The translations under genes were made by a program, and so were the position numbers. DNA of 64,000 bases from assembly GCF_014982855.1 (NCBI RefSeq), contig NZ_JADCKF010000005.1:62001-126000 (forward strand), given 5' to 3'. This DNA is from Pseudoflavonifractor gallinarum (GTDB lineage: Bacteria; Bacillota; Clostridia; Oscillospirales; Oscillospiraceae). Within the stretch, counting starts at the first letter, position 1. Each line of letters starts with the position of its first letter. Of the stretch, positions 8,292 through 17,189 are shown piece after piece. The notes below the pieces were generated by a model, which saw only the letters and a list, made by a program, of their open reading frames with translations, had not been told where the DNA came from and made no database searches.

Positions 8292-9509
8292 TTAGCCCTT
8301 CTTGGGAACGAACAGGGGCAGGGAAGCGTAGAAGGAAATGGCCTTCATCAGCTCATCGATGGGCATCTTGTCCTGAGTGGAGTGGCACAGGGAGCCGTCG
8401 CCGGGGCCGTAGCCGATGGCGGGCACGCCCATGCGGCCGCACAGGTGGGTGGCGTTGGTGCAGAACTCCCAGGAGCCGACCACGGGCTTCTCGCCCCACA
8501 GCTCAGTGTAGGCATCCACGCCGGACTGGATCAGGGGATGATCCTCGGGCAGCACCCAGGAGGGGAAGTAGTCCACGCAGGTGATGTCATAGCCCGTGTA
8601 GGTCTGGACCTTCTCGGTGTCGATGGCAGCGGTGACGCCGGGGATATCCTTATAGAACTGGGAGACCTCGGCCAGCAGGTCGTCGATGGACTCACCGCAG
8701 GAGATGCGGCGGTCGCAGGTGATGACGGCCTCACCGGGGATGGTGTTCAGGGAGGGGGTCTTACAGTCGACCTTGGTCACCTCGATGGAGCCCTTACCCA
8801 GGAAGGGATCCTCCACGAAGTCCTGGAACTTGTCCACGCGCTCCATGATGGGCAGAGCCTTGATCAGGGCGTTGTCGCCGCGCCAAGCGGTGGAGGCGTG
8901 GGCGCACTTGCCGGGAACGGTGATCTTGATGAGGGCGCGGCCCTTGTGACCACGGATCACGCGGCCCTCGGAGGCCTCGGCCACCAGCACGAAGTCGGGC
9001 TTAATGTCGGGGTTCTCCTCGGTCATAGCCTTCACGCAGGAGCCCTCCACGTCCTCCTCGGACAGGGAGCCGGACACCCACAGGGTGAAGTCCTGATCCA
9101 GACCCAGGGCCTTGAGGGCCTTGCCGGCGAAGGTGATGCCGGTCAGGCAGCCCTTGTCGTCCACGGCGCCGCGGCCGCGGAGGACCTTGCCCTCCTCCAT
9201 CTGGGCCTCCAGGGGGTTCATGCCGCCCCAGTCGGCGGGCTCGCCCAGCTCCACGGTGTCGATGTGGGCATCGTAGAGGAGGACGGTCTTGCCGGAGCCA
9301 ACGCGGCCAACCACGTTGCCGACCTTGTCGATGCGGACCTCGTCGAAGCCGAACTCCTTCATCTTATTGGCGAGAAATTCAACGGCCTTTCCCTCGTTGT
9401 AGGTGACGCTCTCGATGGCGATGAAGTCCTTCAGGAACTGAATGACTTCCTCTTCCTGAGAGGCCACGTACTCCTTGATTTTTTCCAGCGCTTCTTTTTT
9501 TGTAATCAT
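8292..9509 (-). CDS. ygeY: YgeY-family M20 metallohydrolase of purine/selenium metabolism cluster
   Basis: 405 residues, in the ArgE/DapE/M20 family. The metal ligands and catalytic residues are recognisable: DAHIDTVE (His and Asp), GRGAVDDKG (bridging Asp), SEEDVEG (catalytic Glu plus ligand), EASEG and the C-terminal LCHSTQDKMP (His). The dimerisation lid lies between. The length and the VTYNEGKAVEFLA and GRGAVDDKG patterns fit the YgeY family found in selenium-dependent Mo-hydroxylase clusters. There it is believed to hydrolyse an acylated or carbamoylated amino intermediate of purine breakdown; the substrate is not established here. It is divergent from ygeW across a 104-bp gap and has an extended -10 promoter. 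Confidence 0.9.
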   Translation of the reverse strand: MITKKEALEKIKEYVASQEEEVIQFLKDFIAIESVTYNEGKAVEFLANKMKEFGFDEVRIDKVGNVVGRVGSGKTVLLYDAHIDTVELGEPADWGGMNPLEAQMEEGKVLRGRGAVDDKGCLTGITFAGKALKALGLDQDFTLWVSGSLSEEDVEGSCVKAMTEENPDIKPDFVLVAEASEGRVIRGHKGRALIKITVPGKCAHASTAWRGDNALIKALPIMERVDKFQDFVEDPFLGKGSIEVTKVDCKTPSLNTIPGEAVITCDRRISCGESIDDLLAEVSQFYKDIPGVTAAIDTEKVQTYTGYDITCVDYFPSWVLPEDHPLIQSGVDAYTELWGEKPVVGSWEFCTNATHLCGRMGVPAIGYGPGDGSLCHSTQDKMPIDELMKAISFYASLPLFVPKKG

Positions 9510-9548
9510 GTGAATTCCTCCTTGATTTTTTCGAGAGATGCTGGTATG

Positions 9549-9557
9549 ATTATACCA
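9549..9557 (-). promoter_or_regulatory. extended -10 promoter for ygeY
   Basis: Minus-strand TGGTATAAT, a consensus -10 with the TG extension, lies 40 bases before the ygeY ATG in the divergent ygeY/ygeW gap. I see no good -35. No clear plus-strand promoter for ygeW stands out in the same 104 bp. Confidence 0.55.
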
Positions 9558-9613
9558 TAAAGTATTCTAGAGATATAGAGACTTTTGAAAAAATTTTTTG
9601 GGAGGTTTTTATC

Positions 9614-10621
9614 ATGCAGACAGGTCTCAAAGGTAAGCATTTTCTCTGTGAGCAGGATTGGACGAACGAGGAGCTGGAGACCCTCATGGACGTGGCGTCC
9701 GCTCTGAAGATGGACAACCTGCTGGACACCCACAAGTATGATGAGCTGCTGAAGAACAAGTCTCTGTTCATGCTGTTCTTCGAGGAGTCCACCCGTACCC
9801 GTAACGCTTTCGAGTGCGGCATCACCCAGCTGGGCGGCCACGGCAACTACCTGACCCCCAAGGCCACTCAGATCGACCACGGCGAGACCCCCCAGGACAC
9901 CATCGAGGTTCTCTCCCGCATGGGCCACGGCATCGGCGTGCGCAACACCCTGGTGGGCGGCCATGCTTACATGCAGAAGCTGGCTAAGTACTCCAAGATT
10001 CCCATCTACAACATGCAGTGCGACCTGTGGCACCCCACTCAGTCCATTGCCGACCTGTTCACCATCAAGGAGAAGTTCCACAATGAGCTGAAGGGCCGCA
10101 AGTTCGTCATCTCCTGGACCTCCGCCGGCAACTACATGCGTCCCCTGTCCATGGCTCAGTCCCTGATCACCCTGATGCCCCGCTTCGGCATGGACGTGAC
10201 CCTGGCTGTGCCCAACAAGGACTTCGAGCTGATGCCCGAGGCCATGGAGACCGCCCGCAAGAACGCTGAGTTCTACGGCTCCAAGTTCGAGGTCTGCAAC
10301 GACATGGACGCTGCCTGCGAGGGCGCCGACGTGGTCTACGCCAAGGGCTGGGGCCCCATCATGGCCGTGGGCGACGACGAGAAGACCGGCGTCGAGATGA
10401 TCAACGCCAATCCCGGTTGGTGCGTCGACAGCCGCCGCATGAGCCTGGCCAAGAACACCGCTATCTACATGCACTGCATGCCCGCTGACCGCGGCATCGA
10501 GGTCACCGACGAGGTCGCCGACAGCGCTCAGTCCGTCATCTACGACGAGGCCGAGAACCGCATGCACACCATCAAGGCTCTGATGGCTCTGACCATGGGC
10601 AACGTGGCCAGCCGCCGCTAA
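9614..10621 (+). CDS. ygeW: knotted carbamoyltransferase YgeW
   Basis: 335 residues. It is a paralogue of the Asp/Orn carbamoyltransferases, with the carbamoyl-phosphate loop FFEESTRTRNAFE (STRTR). YgeW-type features replace the ornithine-binding ones: QLGGHGNYLTPKATQIDHGETPQDTIEV, DLWHPTQSIADL and YMHCMPADRG. YgeW proteins occur with YgeX, YgeY, YgfK and SsnA in anaerobic purine (uric acid, xanthine) use. The amino substrate is unproven. It may work towards carbamoyl phosphate for ATP formation, which is inference. GGGAGGT precedes the ATG. Codon use is strongly biased to C/G-ending codons, suggesting high expression. It is followed by two hairpins. Confidence 0.92.
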   Translation: MQTGLKGKHFLCEQDWTNEELETLMDVASALKMDNLLDTHKYDELLKNKSLFMLFFEESTRTRNAFECGITQLGGHGNYLTPKATQIDHGETPQDTIEVLSRMGHGIGVRNTLVGGHAYMQKLAKYSKIPIYNMQCDLWHPTQSIADLFTIKEKFHNELKGRKFVISWTSAGNYMRPLSMAQSLITLMPRFGMDVTLAVPNKDFELMPEAMETARKNAEFYGSKFEVCNDMDAACEGADVVYAKGWGPIMAVGDDEKTGVEMINANPGWCVDSRRMSLAKNTAIYMHCMPADRGIEVTDEVADSAQSVIYDEAENRMHTIKALMALTMGNVASRR

Positions 10622-10648
10622 GCCTCGGCAAATCACAATTGACCCATT

Positions 10649-10677
10649 CCGCCCGCCGGCCCAGCGCCGGCGGGCGG
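10649..10677. terminator. GC-rich hairpin after ygeW
   Basis: A 12-bp stem (CCGCCCGCCGGC / GCCGGCGGGCGG, loop CCAGC) 27 bases after the ygeW stop. It has no T-run, so it is more likely an RNA 3'-end stabiliser than a complete terminator. Confidence 0.5.
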
Positions 10678-10738
10678 GGGGAACATTCCCCTGCGATGCA
10701 GGAACTCAAAAACAGGCGCCTGTGCGCTGAAACGAAAC

Positions 10739-10775
10739 ATGGCGGCACATGCGACAAGATGTGTCGCCATTTTTT
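10739..10775 (+). terminator. rho-independent terminator or attenuator between ygeW and ssnA
   Basis: Stem ATGGCGGCACAT / ATGTGTCGCCAT (12 bp, one mismatch, 8-base loop) directly followed by TTTTTT. It lies 80 bases before the SsnA-like start and could also attenuate read-through from ygeW. Confidence 0.8.
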
Positions 10776-10855
10776 CACCGGTCTGGGGAAAACCAGGGAG
10801 TTTACCAGAGAACGGAACACGTTTCGGCGCCGGGACTGCCGGGAAGGGTGTATGT

Positions 10856-12172
10856 ATGGAAGCGGCAACTATCATCCGTGGCGGAGCAGTGCTCCTGAAG
10901 GAAGGTCTCAAGACCGGATGGGGCGTCAAGCTCAGGGACGGTCTCATTGCAGAAGTGGGGCCCAACGAGACCCTGAGCGCTCAGGCGCAGGATACGGTGA
11001 TCGAGGCTACCGACCAGGTCATCCTGCCCGGTTTCATCAACGGGCACAACCATATGTATAATGTATTCTCCCGCGGCATCAGCACCGATGCGGTGGTGAC
11101 CGAGTTCTCCAGCTTCCTGGACGACTTCTGGTGGCCCTACATCGAGAACCGGATCACTCCGGAGCTGGCGGAGATCACCACCCGCTGGGCCAGTGTCGAG
11201 ATGATCGACAGCGGCGTGACCACCTTCTTTGATATTCTGGAGGCGCCCAATGCCATTCCGGGCGCGCTGGAGCGGGAGGCTCAGGTCATCCGTGAGGCCG
11301 GTCTGCGCGGCATCCTCACCTTCGAGGCCTGCGAGCGGATGAGCAGCGAGAATGCAGAGCTTGGACTGAAGGAGAACGCGGATTTCATCCGGAATCACGC
11401 CGACGATCCTCTGGTAAAGGGCGCGATGAGCATCCATACCCTCTTTACCTGCTCCAAGGAATATGTGCAGAAGGCCCGCGCCATGGCAAAGGAGCTGGGC
11501 TCCAAATTCCATATGCACCTCTCTGAGAGCGTGTTTGAACCCAACTGGACCCAGGAGCACTACGGCAAGCAGCCTGTGTGCATCTATGATGAGCTGGGCT
11601 GTCTGGACAGCGATGTCCTGGCCTCCCAGGTCGTACAGGTCAACCAGGAGGAGATCGACATCCTGGGCCGCAGCGGCGCCAGTGCCGTGACCATGCCCCT
11701 GTCCAACTGCGAGGTGGGCGGCGGAGTCGCACCGGTCACCGAGCTTCTGGAGGCCGGGGTCAAGGTTGGGATTGGCACCGACGGCTACATCAATAATTTC
11801 TTCGAGGTTATGCGCGGCGCATTTCTTATCCACAAGGCACATCGGCAGGACCCACAGGCGATGGGCGCCCGGCAGGTCTACCAGATGGCCACGGATATGG
11901 GGGCCAAAGCCCTCGGCATGGAAAATACGGGGTGTATTGCCCCGGGAATGCTGGCGGACGTGATCACGGTCAGCATGAACGATACGCCCACGCCCATCAA
12001 CGAAAAGAATATTTACGACCAACTGATCCTGTACCGGAACCCCGCCGACGTGAAAAACGTCTTTGTCGGCGGAAAGCAGCTCAAGAAGGACGGCGTTATC
12101 ACGACGCTGGACGTTGAGAAGGCCCGCGCCGACATGCGGCAGGCCTGTGCGGAGTTCTGGAAGTTCAAGTAA
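10856..12172 (+). CDS. ssnA: SsnA-family aminohydrolase (metal-dependent deaminase)
   Basis: 438 residues, amidohydrolase superfamily, guanine-deaminase/TrzA branch. Metal ligands are visible: PGFINGHNHMYN (two His), FHMHLSE (His) and GIGTDGYINN (Asp). SLFxxLWWxL-type residues of SsnA appear as SFLDDFWWPYIENRITPE. SsnA proteins in purine-utilisation clusters are believed to deaminate an aminopurine or ring-opened product; the substrate is unproven. The ATG at 10856 (MEAATIIRGG) is preferred to an earlier in-frame start because GGAAGG stands 8 bases ahead and the upstream codons lie inside the terminator hairpin. First of a probable six-gene run with xdhABC and preA. Confidence 0.85.
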   Translation: MEAATIIRGGAVLLKEGLKTGWGVKLRDGLIAEVGPNETLSAQAQDTVIEATDQVILPGFINGHNHMYNVFSRGISTDAVVTEFSSFLDDFWWPYIENRITPELAEITTRWASVEMIDSGVTTFFDILEAPNAIPGALEREAQVIREAGLRGILTFEACERMSSENAELGLKENADFIRNHADDPLVKGAMSIHTLFTCSKEYVQKARAMAKELGSKFHMHLSESVFEPNWTQEHYGKQPVCIYDELGCLDSDVLASQVVQVNQEEIDILGRSGASAVTMPLSNCEVGGGVAPVTELLEAGVKVGIGTDGYINNFFEVMRGAFLIHKAHRQDPQAMGARQVYQMATDMGAKALGMENTGCIAPGMLADVITVSMNDTPTPINEKNIYDQLILYRNPADVKNVFVGGKQLKKDGVITTLDVEKARADMRQACAEFWKFK

Positions 12173-12261
12173 TCCGGACTTTTTCGACCCGACTGTACCT
12201 TTAACACCGGAGAAAAGGTCCCGTTCCGGATGGGATTTCCATGCAAGAGGAAGGTGATTTC

Positions 12262-14586
12262 ATGCCCCTGTTAGGCGAGCTGAAGAAGAATTATAAAATT
12301 GTCAACCACTCGGTCCCCCGCATCGACGGTATCGACAAGGTGACCGGACGCGCGCACTACGCCGCGGACCTGAAATTTGTCGATATGGTGTACGGCGGCT
12401 GCCTGCGCAGCGGCCGCTCCCACGCCAAGGTGACCCGGATCGACACCGAGAAGGCCAAGGCCATTCCCGGCGTGCTGGCCGTGGTGACGGCGGACGATAT
12501 GCCCAAGCCCAAGAGCTGCGCGGGCAACGCCCCCTACATGTACCTGACCAAAGAGGTCAAATATGCCGGCGACGTGGTGGCCATCGTGTGTGCCGAGACC
12601 AAGGCCCTGGTGGACGAGGCCCTCAAGGCCATCGAGGTGGAGTATGAGGATCTGCCCGGCGTCTACACCATCCGCGACGCCATCAAGCCCGGCGCCCCCG
12701 CGGTGCACGAGCAGTATCCCGACAACGTCTTTACCGACTCCATCTACCCCATCCGCAAGGGCGACGTGGAGAAGGGCTTTGCCGAGGCCGACCTCATCAT
12801 CGAGCGGGAGTACGAGACCCAGTACATCGAGCACTCCTACATCGAGCCCGAGGCCGTGGTCTGCATCCAGAATCCCGCTGACGGCGTGATGACCGTCCAC
12901 TCCTCCAGCCAGAACCCCTTCTTTACCCGCCGCTATGTGGCCGACATCCTGGGGGTGGGCATGCACGACGTGCGCGTGTTCCAGGAGACCCTGGGCGGAA
13001 GCTTCGGCGGTAAGGAGGAGGGCGTCGGCATGCTGGCCGCCCGCTGCGCCTATCTGTGCCGCCTGGTGGGCCGCCCCGTCAAGATGACCTTCTCCCGGGA
13101 GGAGTCCTTCCTGGAGAGCGCCAAGCGCCATCCCTTCCTGCTGCGCTACAAGGTGGGCGTGAAGAAGGACGGACATATCGTGGCCTGGGAGGGCACCCAG
13201 ATCGACAACTGCGGCGCCTACAACAACCAGACCCAGTTCATGAACTCCCGCGCCAGCATCCACAGCTGCGGCGCCTACACCATCCCCAACGTCAAGACTG
13301 ATACTTACGGCGTGTTCACCAACAACATCCACGGCGGAGCCATGCGCGGTTACAGCTCTCCCCAGCTGATCTGGGGCCAGGAGCAGCTCATTGAGGAGAT
13401 TGCCGAGGAGCTGGGCATGGACCCCCTGGAGTTCCGCCGCATCAACTGCCTCAAGGACGGCACCACCAATGCCACCGGCACTGTGCTGGACCACGTGAAC
13501 ATGCAGGAAGTCATGGACTACACCGCAGAGAAGACCGACTACCAGCGCAAGCACGAGGAGTATAAGCACCAGACCTCCACCAAGAAGCGCAAGGGCATCG
13601 GCATCGCCATCGGCCACCGCGGCTGCGGCCTGGGCGCCGAGTCGCCCGACGCCTCCGGCGCCATGGCTATCGCCAATGAGGACGGCACCGTGCTCATCAA
13701 CACCGGCCTTGCCGAGAACGGCCAGGGCCTGAAGACCGCCTTTGCCCAGATCGCTGCCGAGGCCATCGGCGTGCCCTACGAGGCCATCCGCTTCTACGGC
13801 ACCGATACCCAGGCCATCGCCGACTCCGGCATGACCGTGGCCTCCCGCGGCACCGTGATGGGCTCCCAGTCCACCCGCAAGGTGGGCTACAAGCTCAACG
13901 AGATCATGCGCGCCAACGCCCTGGCTCTGGGCTTCTTCAAGGACCAGGAGAACGTGAAGAGCATCGAGCAGATCGTGCTGGAGGACGGCTTCTTCCACAC
14001 CACTGAGAAGCCCGACGTGAAGGTCGCCTTCAAGGACGTGTGCAACGCCTCTCTGTGGACCGGCCGCCAGATGGCCGCCTATGAGTGGTATATGCCCCCC
14101 GCCTGCATCCAGGATCACCACACCGGACAGGGCGTCGCCTTCCCCAACTACGCCTACGGCTGCGTGGTGGCTGAGATCGAAGTGGATATGGAGACCGGCT
14201 ACGTGGACGTGCAGAAGGTCACCGCCAGCCACGACGTGGGCACCGCCGTCAACCCCGCTCTGGTCATGGGCCAGATCTACGGCGGCATCCTGATGGGCCA
14301 GGGCTACGCCACCACCGAGGAAGTGGAAGTGAGCAACGGCAAGGTCCGCAACCAGAACTTTGAGAACTACATCGTGCCCACCGCGGCCGATATGCCCGAG
14401 ATGGACGTGAACATCTTCGAGTGCGACGACCCCCGCGGCACCTTTGGCGCCAAGAGCATCGGCGAGCCGGCCACCGAGGTGGTGGGCGCCGCCATCGCCA
14501 ACGCCATCTACAACGCCACCGGAAAGCGCATCCGTGAGAATCCCGCCAACCTGGAGCGGGTGCTGCTGGGCAAGAAGCTGAGATAA
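12262..14586 (+). CDS. xdhA: xanthine dehydrogenase-type hydroxylase, molybdenum-binding subunit 1
   Basis: 774 residues, the large subunit of the xanthine oxidase family that binds the Mo-pterin. Motifs in order: VTGRAHYAADL at the start, QNPFFTRRYVADILG, ETLGGSFGGKEEG, GGAMRGYSSPQ, ENGQGLKTAFAQIAAEA, and FGAKSIGEPATEVVGAAIANA with the base-catalyst Glu. GAGGAAGG precedes the ATG at 12262; an in-frame ATG 21 bases earlier has no good site. It is followed 10 bases later by the FAD subunit and then by the 2Fe-2S subunit. This is the only complete Mo/FAD/Fe-S set in the window. The clustered YgeW, YgeY and SsnA point to a purine substrate. Confidence 0.93.
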   Translation: MPLLGELKKNYKIVNHSVPRIDGIDKVTGRAHYAADLKFVDMVYGGCLRSGRSHAKVTRIDTEKAKAIPGVLAVVTADDMPKPKSCAGNAPYMYLTKEVKYAGDVVAIVCAETKALVDEALKAIEVEYEDLPGVYTIRDAIKPGAPAVHEQYPDNVFTDSIYPIRKGDVEKGFAEADLIIEREYETQYIEHSYIEPEAVVCIQNPADGVMTVHSSSQNPFFTRRYVADILGVGMHDVRVFQETLGGSFGGKEEGVGMLAARCAYLCRLVGRPVKMTFSREESFLESAKRHPFLLRYKVGVKKDGHIVAWEGTQIDNCGAYNNQTQFMNSRASIHSCGAYTIPNVKTDTYGVFTNNIHGGAMRGYSSPQLIWGQEQLIEEIAEELGMDPLEFRRINCLKDGTTNATGTVLDHVNMQEVMDYTAEKTDYQRKHEEYKHQTSTKKRKGIGIAIGHRGCGLGAESPDASGAMAIANEDGTVLINTGLAENGQGLKTAFAQIAAEAIGVPYEAIRFYGTDTQAIADSGMTVASRGTVMGSQSTRKVGYKLNEIMRANALALGFFKDQENVKSIEQIVLEDGFFHTTEKPDVKVAFKDVCNASLWTGRQMAAYEWYMPPACIQDHHTGQGVAFPNYAYGCVVAEIEVDMETGYVDVQKVTASHDVGTAVNPALVMGQIYGGILMGQGYATTEEVEVSNGKVRNQNFENYIVPTAADMPEMDVNIFECDDPRGTFGAKSIGEPATEVVGAAIANAIYNATGKRIRENPANLERVLLGKKLR

Positions 14587-14596
14587 GGGGGATACC

Positions 14597-15466
14597 ATGC
14601 AGAAGCTGAGTTATCTGAAGCCCCAGACCCTGAAGGAAGCTCTGGGCTATCTGAAGGAATACGGCGAGAAGGTTAAGCCTTACGCCGGCGGCACCGATCT
14701 GATGGTGCAGCTGCGGGAGGGTTCCTCCCGCCTGAAGGACGTGGAATACCTGATGGATGTGCAGGCGCTGCCCGAGCTGCGCGGCATTGAGGTCCGGGAG
14801 GACTCCATCCGCATCGGCGCCATGACCAGCCACACCGAGGTCAACGAGTCGGAGGTCCTGCGCAAGCATGTGCCCTTCCTCTCCATCGCCTCTTCCACCG
14901 TGGGTTCCACCCAGATCCGCAACAAGGGCACCGTGGGCGGCAACATCTGCAACGCCTCCCCTGCGGCCGACACCCTCTCTCCCTTTGTGGCGCTGAACGC
15001 CCGCCTGGTGGTGGTCAGCGTGGACGGAGAGCGGGAAGTGATGGTGAAGGACGCCATGGAGAAGGCCGGCAAGCTCAAGCTGGCTCCCCATGAGATGGTC
15101 ACCAGCATTCTCATCGACCGGATCGACGACTACTCCACCGCGTTCATCAAGCTGGGCCGCCGCAAGGCTCTGGCCATCTCCCGTATGAACGCTGCCGTGG
15201 CTCTGAAGATGGAAAACGGCGTCATCGCCGCCGCCCGCATCGCTCCCGGCTGTGTGTTCTCCACCCCCGACCGGGTGGAGAAGGCCGAGGCCCTCATCGT
15301 GGGCAAGGCTCCCTCCGCCGCTCTCTTCGAGGAGGCCGGCAAGGCCGTCTCCGAGGAGATGATCGCCCGTACCGGCATCCGCTGGTCCACCGAGTACAAG
15401 AAGCCTGTCATCGAGGCCCTCATCCAGCGCGCGCTGTGCCGTGCCGCCGGGCTGCCCGAGGACTGA
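14597..15466 (+). CDS. xdhB: xanthine dehydrogenase FAD-binding subunit
   Basis: 289 residues, the medium subunit of the xanthine oxidase family. FAD-binding signatures are PYAGGTDLMVQLREG near residue 30 and TVGSTQIRNKGTVGGNICNASPAADT around 110, the latter being the classic flavin loop. The C-terminal CO-dehydrogenase flavoprotein domain follows (FIKLGRRKALAISRMNAAVALKM). It passes electrons from the 2Fe-2S clusters to NAD or ferredoxin. It is the only such subunit in the window although three Mo subunits are present, so it may serve all three. Confidence 0.93.
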   Translation: MQKLSYLKPQTLKEALGYLKEYGEKVKPYAGGTDLMVQLREGSSRLKDVEYLMDVQALPELRGIEVREDSIRIGAMTSHTEVNESEVLRKHVPFLSIASSTVGSTQIRNKGTVGGNICNASPAADTLSPFVALNARLVVVSVDGEREVMVKDAMEKAGKLKLAPHEMVTSILIDRIDDYSTAFIKLGRRKALAISRMNAAVALKMENGVIAAARIAPGCVFSTPDRVEKAEALIVGKAPSAALFEEAGKAVSEEMIARTGIRWSTEYKKPVIEALIQRALCRAAGLPED

Positions 15467-15474
15467 GGGGGTAA

Positions 15475-15957
15475 ATGGATATGAAGAAGATCACTTTGAA
15501 TTTTATCCTCAATGAGGAGCCGGTCTCCCTGGAGATCGACGAGAACGCCCGCCTGCTGGACGTCATCCGCGACGTGGCCGGCCTCACCGGCACCAAGGAA
15601 GGCTGCGGCGTGGGCGAGTGCGGTGCCTGCACCGTCATCCTGGAAGGGGAGGCTGTGGACTCCTGCATCGTCCTGGCCGCCTCGGTGGAGGGCAAGCATG
15701 TCACCACCGTGGAGGGGCTGGCCAAGAACGGCAAGCTGGACCCGGTGCAGCAGGCTGTGCTGGACCACCACGCCCTCCAGTGCGGATTCTGCACCCCCGG
15801 CTTCCTGATGAGCGCCAAGGCGCTGCTGGACAAGAAGCCCAACCCCACCCGCGACGAGATCAAGATGGCCATTGCCGGCAACCTGTGCCGCTGCACCGGA
15901 TATCAGCAGCTGGTGGAGGCCTTTGAGGACGCGGCCAAAGAGTATCAGAAAGGCTAA
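15475..15957 (+). CDS. xdhC: xanthine dehydrogenase 2Fe-2S subunit
   Basis: 160 residues, the small subunit. The plant-ferredoxin-like cluster is ligated by CGVGECGACT and a downstream Cys (VDSCIVLA). The C-terminal helical domain holds the second cluster (LQCGFCTPGFLMSAKALL and GNLCRCTGYQQLVEAF). It carries electrons from the Mo site to FAD. ATG codons at 15475 and 15481 are both possible starts; GAGGGGG fits the second better. It is separated from xdhB by 8 bases and is co-transcribed with preA. Confidence 0.94.
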   Translation: MDMKKITLNFILNEEPVSLEIDENARLLDVIRDVAGLTGTKEGCGVGECGACTVILEGEAVDSCIVLAASVEGKHVTTVEGLAKNGKLDPVQQAVLDHHALQCGFCTPGFLMSAKALLDKKPNPTRDEIKMAIAGNLCRCTGYQQLVEAFEDAAKEYQKG

Positions 15958-15983
15958 TCTGACGGAGAAAAGAGGAGAAATAG

Positions 15984-17189
15984 ATGTTTGATAAGGAAAA
16001 GGTGAAAGGCGCCTCCATTGGCGTCAAGTTCTGTGGTTATGACCTCCAGAGTCCCTTTATCGTAGGCTCCGGCCCCCTCACCTATGGCTCCGAGGGCATG
16101 ATCCGTGCCTATCAGGCCGGCGTGGGCGCTGTGGTCACCAAGACCATCCGCCTGGGCGCCGCCATCAACCCCGCCCACCACATGGCCAAGATCAACAACG
16201 AGGCCATTCTGAACTGCGAGAAGTGGGCCGACTCCGACCGCTTCCAGTGGTATGAGAAGGAGATCCCCGAGGCCGTCAAGGCGGGCGCCATCGTCATCGG
16301 CTCCGTGGGCCACACCCCCATGGAGGCTCAGGCCATCGTGGAGGACGTGGAGAAGGCCGGCGCGCACATCATCGAGCTGGTCTCCTACACCGAGGACACC
16401 CTGCTGCCCATGCTGGACTACGCCAAGGCTCACGTGAACATCCCCGTGATCTGCAAGCTCTCCGGCAACTGGCCCGACGCGGCGGCTACCGCCAAGAAGT
16501 GCTATGAGCACGGCGCCGACGGCATCTGCGCCATCGACTCCATCGGCCCCACCCTGATGATCGATGTGGAGAAGCGCGCCCCTGTCATGATGAGCAACGA
16601 CGGCTACGGCTGGATGACCGGCGCCCCCATCAAGCCCATCTCCATGCGCATCAACAGCCAGATCACCCGCAACATCCCCGGCTACAAGAACCTGTACGGC
16701 ACCGGCGGCGTGATGAAGGCGGACGACGCCATCGAGTACCTGATGATCGGCTGTAACGCCGTGGGCATCTGCTCCGTGGGCATCCTGAAGGGCCTGGACT
16801 ATGTGGAGAAGATGTGCTATCAGCTCTCCGACCGTCTGGCTCAGCTGGGCTTCTCCTCCATCCAGGAGGCCATGGGCGTGGCCCTGCCCAACTTCCCCAG
16901 CACCGAGAACATCACCGACATGGGCTTCCACTACGAGCCCGGCAAGTGCACCAAGTGCGGCCGCTGCGAGACCGTCTGCTGCTACAACGCCCGCAAGGTG
17001 GAGTTCCCCGAGATGAAGCTGGACCGCACCCTGTGCCGCTCCTGCGGCCTGTGCGCCGACGTCTGCCCCACCCACGCGCTCACCAGCTTCGTGGAGGAGC
17101 AGTCCGCCGAGAACGCCAAGCGGGCCGCCGCTTCCAAGGAGTTCGACGCCCTGGTGAAGGAGCAGTCCCCCAAGCTGCTGGAGCACTAA
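15984..17189 (+). CDS. preA: PreA-like dihydropyrimidine dehydrogenase/DHOD-fold protein with 2x[4Fe-4S]
   Basis: 401 residues. The N-terminal ~310 residues form a dihydroorotate-dehydrogenase-like TIM barrel with the FMN-site pattern (SPFIVGSGPLTYG, VTKTIRLGAAINPAHH, ICKLSGN, GTGGVMKADDAIEYLMIGCNAVGICS). The C-terminus has two 4Fe-4S motifs, CTKCGRCETVCCYNA and CRSCGLCADVCPTHA. This is the PreA/DPYD C-terminal layout. It probably links ferredoxin or NAD(P)H to reduction or oxidation of a pyrimidine or purine intermediate. No PreT partner is adjacent, so electron exchange with the Xdh FAD subunit is possible (inference). GAGGAG precedes the ATG. Confidence 0.85.
   Translation: MFDKEKVKGASIGVKFCGYDLQSPFIVGSGPLTYGSEGMIRAYQAGVGAVVTKTIRLGAAINPAHHMAKINNEAILNCEKWADSDRFQWYEKEIPEAVKAGAIVIGSVGHTPMEAQAIVEDVEKAGAHIIELVSYTEDTLLPMLDYAKAHVNIPVICKLSGNWPDAAATAKKCYEHGADGICAIDSIGPTLMIDVEKRAPVMMSNDGYGWMTGAPIKPISMRINSQITRNIPGYKNLYGTGGVMKADDAIEYLMIGCNAVGICSVGILKGLDYVEKMCYQLSDRLAQLGFSSIQEAMGVALPNFPSTENITDMGFHYEPGKCTKCGRCETVCCYNARKVEFPEMKLDRTLCRSCGLCADVCPTHALTSFVEEQSAENAKRAAASKEFDALVKEQSPKLLEH

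Noticed and set aside
12271-14598. A 775-codon open frame on the minus strand
   Set aside because: It mirrors the first Mo subunit; the Gly/Val/His/Leu composition marks it as a shadow frame.
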